Source: Mucilaginibacter oryzae (GTDB lineage: Bacteria > Bacteroidota > Bacteroidia > Sphingobacteriales > Sphingobacteriaceae). From it: a stretch of 64,000 bases of DNA. Location: NCBI RefSeq assembly GCF_003148845.1, contig NZ_QGHA01000001.1, positions 1,184,092-1,248,091 of the forward strand, given 5' to 3'. Below are positions 60,751-64,000 of this stretch, piece by piece. A program made the position numbers and the translations under genes. The notes under the pieces are model-generated. The model saw nothing but the letters and a program-made list of their open reading frames with translations. It had not been told where the DNA came from and made no database searches. The first letter of the stretch is position 1, and every line of letters begins with the position of its first letter.

Positions 60751-61629
60751 TTAAGCTAACTTAGCCAATTCTTCAGCCATAGCAGCACCAATTTCAGCAG
60801 GTGATTCTACAACGCGGATACCGCACTCGGCCATAATTTTCATTTTAGCGGCAGCAGTATCATCTGCACCACCAACAATAGCGCCGGCGTGGCCCATACG
60901 GCGACCCGGAGGCGCAGTTTGGCCCGCAATAAAGCCTACAACCGGTTTAGTACCGTTTTCTTTGATCCAACGGGCAGCATCAGCTTCCATGTTACCGCCA
61001 ATTTCGCCAATCATGATGATGCCGTGGGTTTCAGGGTCGTTCATTAACAATTCAACAGCTTCTTTGGTTGGGGTGCCAATAATTGGGTCGCCGCCAATAC
61101 CGATAGCTGTGGTGATACCTAAACCGGCTTTAACCACCTGGTCAACCGCCTCATAAGTTAAAGTACCTGATTTTGAAACCACGCCTACGTTACCTTTTTT
61201 GAAGATGAAGCCCGGCATGATACCAATTTTGCTTTCATCGGCAGTGATGATACCCGGGCAGTTAGGGCCAATCAGGCGTGCATCCTTATCCGATAAATAT
61301 TCTTTAACCGCAATCATATCCTTGGTAGGGATACCTTCGGTGATACAAACAATAACCTTAATACCGGCTTCGGCAGCTTCCATAATGGCATCAGCGCCAA
61401 AGGCGGGAGGTACAAATATGATCGATACATCCGCGCCGGTAGCAACTACGGCATCTTTAACCGTGTTAAAAACCGGCCTGTCTAAATGGCTCTGACCACC
61501 TTTACCCGGTGTAACACCACCAACTACCTGGGTGCCGTAAGCAATCATTTGCTCGGCATGGTATGAACCCTCTTTACCGGTGAAACCTTGTACAATAACT
61601 TTTGAATCTTTATTTACGAGTACACTCAT
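60751..61629 (-). CDS. sucD: Succinyl-CoA ligase, alpha subunit
   Basis: Converts succinyl-CoA to succinate with substrate-level phosphorylation in the TCA cycle, as a complex with SucC. The 292 residues contain the CoA-binding [41 protein letters not shown] and [13 protein letters not shown], in which His247 is the phospho-histidine. sucC is not adjacent, an arrangement also common in other Bacteroidota. A well-formed promoter (TTTG, 18 bases, TAGCTTTG) lies 23-52 bases upstream of the start. Confidence 0.97.
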   Translation of the reverse strand: MSVLVNKDSKVIVQGFTGKEGSYHAEQMIAYGTQVVGGVTPGKGGQSHLDRPVFNTVKDAVVATGADVSIIFVPPAFGADAIMEAAEAGIKVIVCITEGIPTKDMIAVKEYLSDKDARLIGPNCPGIITADESKIGIMPGFIFKKGNVGVVSKSGTLTYEAVDQVVKAGLGITTAIGIGGDPIIGTPTKEAVELLMNDPETHGIIMIGEIGGNMEADAARWIKENGTKPVVGFIAGQTAPPGRRMGHAGAIVGGADDTAAAKMKIMAECGIRVVESPAEIGAAMAEELAKLA

Positions 61630-61651
61630 TGGTTTTTTCGTTTTAGTACGG

Positions 61652-61681
61652 CAAAGCTAAAGTTTTTGCCCGAATGTCAAA
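61652..61681 (-). promoter_or_regulatory. sucD promoter, Bacteroidota type
   Basis: On the minus strand TTTG (61681-61678) is followed after 18 bases by TAGCTTTG (61659-61652), matching both halves of the Bacteroidota sigma-A consensus. This is the best promoter in the window. Confidence 0.7.
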
Positions 61682-61759
61682 CCTTATTGGCATCTAAATT
61701 TATATGTTAATATAAAAGTGACTGTGAGGGGAAAGGAGGATTGTTTGAACGGTGATTTG

Positions 61760-61862
61760 TTTTATTGTCTGAACCCGAATTTGGGGGAATTATTTGAATT
61801 TTTAGAATTTGCTTAGCATTCTGCCCATTCCTTAATTCGATTAATTCGAGTTCAGACAAAAT
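61760..61862. repeat. Word palindrome, TTGTCTGAACCCGAATTTG type
   Basis: TTGTCTGAACCCGAATTTGG on the left pairs with TTAATTCGAGTTCAGACAAA on the right. Same word class as 54012-54123 but less symmetrical. The rest of the 372-base gap (61863-62001) holds only AATCAACGTAATC and TCGGTGAAATC word strings. Confidence 0.65.
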
Positions 61863-61970
61863 TTTTAATTTGCTCAGCAGTTCAAAAAATAAGCGAAATC
61901 AACGTAATCATTCTAATCAATGGTCAAAAATCGGTGAAATCAAAAATCAATCGGTGTAATCCCAGAAACA

Positions 61971-62003
61971 AAATCCGAAATCGAATATCCGAATTCCGAA
62001 ATC
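61971..62003. repeat. TCCGAAAT words
   Basis: AAATCCGAAATCGAATATCC followed by GAATTCCGAAATC, ending over the stop codon of the symporter gene. Same word as at 1-145. Confidence 0.55.
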
Positions 62004-63228
62004 ACTCCTTCGGGGTAAACTCCCCTTCGCTCTTCGCAATCACAATAGTAGCCACTCCATTCCCAATCACGTTGGTGATCGCCCTCGCTTCCGACATAAA
62101 CCTGTCTACCCCGATCAAAATAGCCAAACCCTCAACCGGGATAATTTTAATTGCTGTGAGCGTACTGGTAAGCACAATAAAGCCGCTGCCTGTAACACCC
62201 GCCGCGCCCTTGGAGGTGATCATCAAAATACCGATGATAGTAAGCTCCTGCCCCAGCGAGAGCGGGATATTAAATACCTGCGCCAAAAAAATTACGCACA
62301 TGGAAAGGTAAATAGTTGTTCCGTCGAGGTTAAACGAATATCCTGTGGGGATTACCAAACCAACAACCGATTTGGAGCAGCCAAACTTTTCCAGTTTCTC
62401 CATCATGGCAGGCAATGCCGATTCGGACGAGGAGGTGCCCAGCACAATCAAAATTTCCTGCCGGATGTATTTCAAATATTCCCACAAACTGAATTTAAAC
62501 AACCTGCAAATGATGTTCAGCACCACAAAAATAAACAAGGTCATGGTAAGGTAAACCGAACCCATCAGTAAGGCCAGGGGTTTAAGCGTTTGGATGCCGT
62601 ATTTGCTCACCGTAAAAGCCATCCCTGCAAAGGCCCCTATAGGCGCAACCTTCATTACTATTTTCATAATATTGAAAAACACCTTTGATAGCTTATCAAA
62701 TAACTGAATTACCGATTGCCCCGCCTCTCCCATCCTGCTCAATCCAAACCCAAACAAAATGGCAAAAAACAGGATCTGTAAAATATCGCCCTCGGCAAAG
62801 GCTTTGAACATATTTGAAGGGACGATGTGGGCCAAAAAATCACCCCAATGCATTTCGGCGGCGGCTTTTTCATAAACGGCCAGTTTAGTGGTGTCCATTT
62901 TAACGGCATGGTTTTCAAAGTCGGCACCGGGTTTAATGATGTTAGCTACCGTAACGCCGATAATGAGCGCAAAGGTGGTAACAATTTCAAAGTACAGCAA
63001 AGCTTTGCCGCCAACCCGGCCTACCTTTTTCATATCGCTCATGCCGGCAATGCCCAACACAATGGTTAAAAATATGATGGGCGCTATCAGCATGGTGATC
63101 AGGCTGATAAATGTTTTGCTGATCAGCTCGGCTGTTGGCGCGAAACTTTTAAAGTACAAACCCACCACTACCCCAAGGGCAATAGCAATAAGTACCTGTA
63201 CAGTTAGGTTGGAGAATAGGCGTTTCAT
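62002..63228 (-). CDS. Dicarboxylate/amino acid:cation symporter
   Basis: Inner-membrane secondary transporter of the DAACS (GltP/DctA) family. The 408-residue protein has eight helices and re-entrant loops with the signature LGTSSSESALPAMMEKLEKF, VIPTGYSFNLDGTTIYLSM (ion and substrate site) and TSKGAAGVTGSGFIVL. The substrate is probably glutamate, aspartate or a C4-dicarboxylate; residues that tell these apart, such as the Arg of the last helix, are in VDRFMSEARAITNVIGNGVA. It follows the family B repeat copy upstream and is a single-gene unit. Confidence 0.93.
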   Translation of the reverse strand: MKRLFSNLTVQVLIAIALGVVVGLYFKSFAPTAELISKTFISLITMLIAPIIFLTIVLGIAGMSDMKKVGRVGGKALLYFEIVTTFALIIGVTVANIIKPGADFENHAVKMDTTKLAVYEKAAAEMHWGDFLAHIVPSNMFKAFAEGDILQILFFAILFGFGLSRMGEAGQSVIQLFDKLSKVFFNIMKIVMKVAPIGAFAGMAFTVSKYGIQTLKPLALLMGSVYLTMTLFIFVVLNIICRLFKFSLWEYLKYIRQEILIVLGTSSSESALPAMMEKLEKFGCSKSVVGLVIPTGYSFNLDGTTIYLSMCVIFLAQVFNIPLSLGQELTIIGILMITSKGAAGVTGSGFIVLTSTLTAIKIIPVEGLAILIGVDRFMSEARAITNVIGNGVATIVIAKSEGEFTPKE

Positions 63229-63259
63229 ATCAATTGGTGCCCCCGGCCCCCTAAAAGAC

Positions 63260-63439
63260 CAAAGCCGTCAACCTAAGCAAAAAGCAGTGGATTGTGCGAT
63301 TCCCCTCTTGAGAGGGGTGGAGGGGTGTGTTACCAGAGGTTTATCCCTCGTATAACACACCCCTGCTCTCGCTTTTACCCACCGCGCCCCCTCTCAAGAG
63401 GGGATTTAAAAGGTTGATTCATTAAACTTGACGGCTATG
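63260..63439. repeat. Repeat family B, uninterrupted copy
   Basis: About 180 bases with ends AAAGCCGTCAACCTAAG and TTAAACTTGACGGCTATG. Between them are CCCCTCTTGAGAGGGG, GGAGGGGTGTGTTA, its partner TAACACACCCC and CCCTCTCAAGAGGGG, so the whole can fold on itself. Flanks CCCTAAAAGA and CCCTAAAAAG agree in eight of ten bases. It shows the empty site of element A and shares the AGCCGT(T/C)AAC end with it. Confidence 0.75.
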
Positions 63440-63500
63440 CCCTAAAAAGGGGAGCTATAGAAGCGCTTTGGGGCAATATAATAAGTTATTCTATCTGCCG

Positions 63501-63540
63501 CAAAAAAATAGCCCCGTACCGGAAATCCGGCACGGGGCTT
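63501..63540 (-). terminator. Terminator of the gene at the window end
   Basis: AGCCCCGT pairs with ACGGGGCT, with an additional CCGG/CCGG pair, followed on the minus strand by seven T in ATTTTTTTG. Confidence 0.85.
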
Positions 63541-63561
63541 AATTATTATAGTGTAATTTTT

Positions 63562-64000
63562 TTACACAGGCGTAGCCTCGCCGGTAAGCATATTGATCAG
63601 GAATGTTTTGTTCAGGAAAAACAGTTTGGCCTTGTGGTTGCCCAGGAAGGTGATAGTACCGCTGTAATCCCATCCGCCGCCGTTTGTTTTCCCTTCCGAA
63701 CGGAAAGTAGCTGTACCGCTGGTAATATCAAAATTATCATCGCCATGTACATACAGGTTGCTGAACACGTAAGTATTGTGTACCCGGCTAAAGGTTTTGT
63801 ACTTTGGATATTCGTTATCGATATAGGCTTTCATAGGCCCATCCAGCGAAAAGTTCGAATTATTGAAATTAAGGCCGCGAACTTTATACTTCTGTACAAT
63901 GTTGTAAACATAAGAGAAGCCCGGACCGCTGCCTACGGTATTCAATGAATCTACCGAATCATAACCAATGGTTTTGTTATCGTTACATACAAAATAGTAT
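63562..64000 (-). CDS. Hypothetical protein, 5' end outside the window
   Basis: The minus-strand frame is open from the window edge (reading YYFVCNDNKTIGYDSVDSLN at the edge) to the stop at 63562, so the start lies beyond base 64000 and 145 residues are visible. It contains VRGLNFNNSNFSLDGPMKAY, VFSNLYVHGDDNFDITSGTA and FLGNHKAKLFFLNKTFLINM, a beta-rich sequence suggestive of an exported or lipoprotein product. No family is recognised. A strong terminator follows. Confidence 0.65.
   Translation of the reverse strand, partial: YYFVCNDNKTIGYDSVDSLNTVGSGPGFSYVYNIVQKYKVRGLNFNNSNFSLDGPMKAYIDNEYPKYKTFSRVHNTYVFSNLYVHGDDNFDITSGTATFRSEGKTNGGGWDYSGTITFLGNHKAKLFFLNKTFLINMLTGEATPV

Overview
The window reads as a piece of the main chromosome of a Bacteroidota bacterium, most likely a Sphingobacteriaceae member close to Mucilaginibacter or Pedobacter. 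The grounds are several TonB-dependent receptors with carboxypeptidase-like or STN N-termini, a DUF4249 lipoprotein, lipobox-plus-lysine lipoproteins, a LytTR response regulator paired with a membrane histidine kinase, a DUF5606 protein, and -7 promoter boxes of the TAnnTTTG type. Family and genus are inferred from remembered protein similarity, not from a search. I see no rRNA, tRNA, CRISPR array, prophage or complete insertion sequence.

Layout. 0-6.4 kb holds panB, an RluA-type pseudouridine synthase, a YiaK-like dehydrogenase, purN and purH, with a frameshifted RelE/ParE-type toxin and its antitoxin between the two purine genes. 6.6-12.4 kb is the complete elongasome operon mreB-mreC-mreD-pbp2-rodA with ATGA overlaps. 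12.6-24.7 kb is housekeeping: FtsB/DivIC-like protein, DEAD-box helicase, lspA, eno, fabG, a TonB C-terminal protein, a vWA membrane protein, tdk and a receiver-only regulator. 25.3-30.6 kb looks like an iron uptake cassette: TonB-dependent receptor plus small partner, AraC regulator and siderophore-interacting flavoprotein. 32-34 kb is an ABC-2 exporter. 34-39.1 kb has a DUF2490 protein, then the operon lpxK-punA-porin. 39.1-39.9 kb holds a DUF433/DUF5615 toxin-antitoxin-like pair and a stop-interrupted small gene. 40.5-51.1 kb has a serine hydrolase, a TonB receptor, a cyclophilin, DUF5606, several unknowns, a zinc-type CDF transporter, rlmH and a membrane-anchored MutS-family ATPase. 51.3-60 kb is an outer-membrane block (two TonB receptors and DUF4249) with a LytS/LytT-type two-component pair upstream. 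60.4-64 kb has a zinc-ribbon protein, sucD, a dicarboxylate/glutamate symporter and a gene cut by the window end.

The most unusual content is intergenic. A ~290-bp element with 18-bp terminal inverted repeats occurs twice in full (30.7 and 57.9 kb) and once partially (34.9 kb). Both full copies are flanked by different near-perfect 10-bp direct repeats and both sit in the centre of a pre-existing palindrome. One is nested inside a second, ~180-bp repeat family whose uninterrupted copy lies at 63.3 kb and shows the empty target. In addition, many gene ends carry long imperfect palindromes made of a short reiterated word (for example TCCGAAAT, or CGAATTACACGAAT) that differs from site to site.
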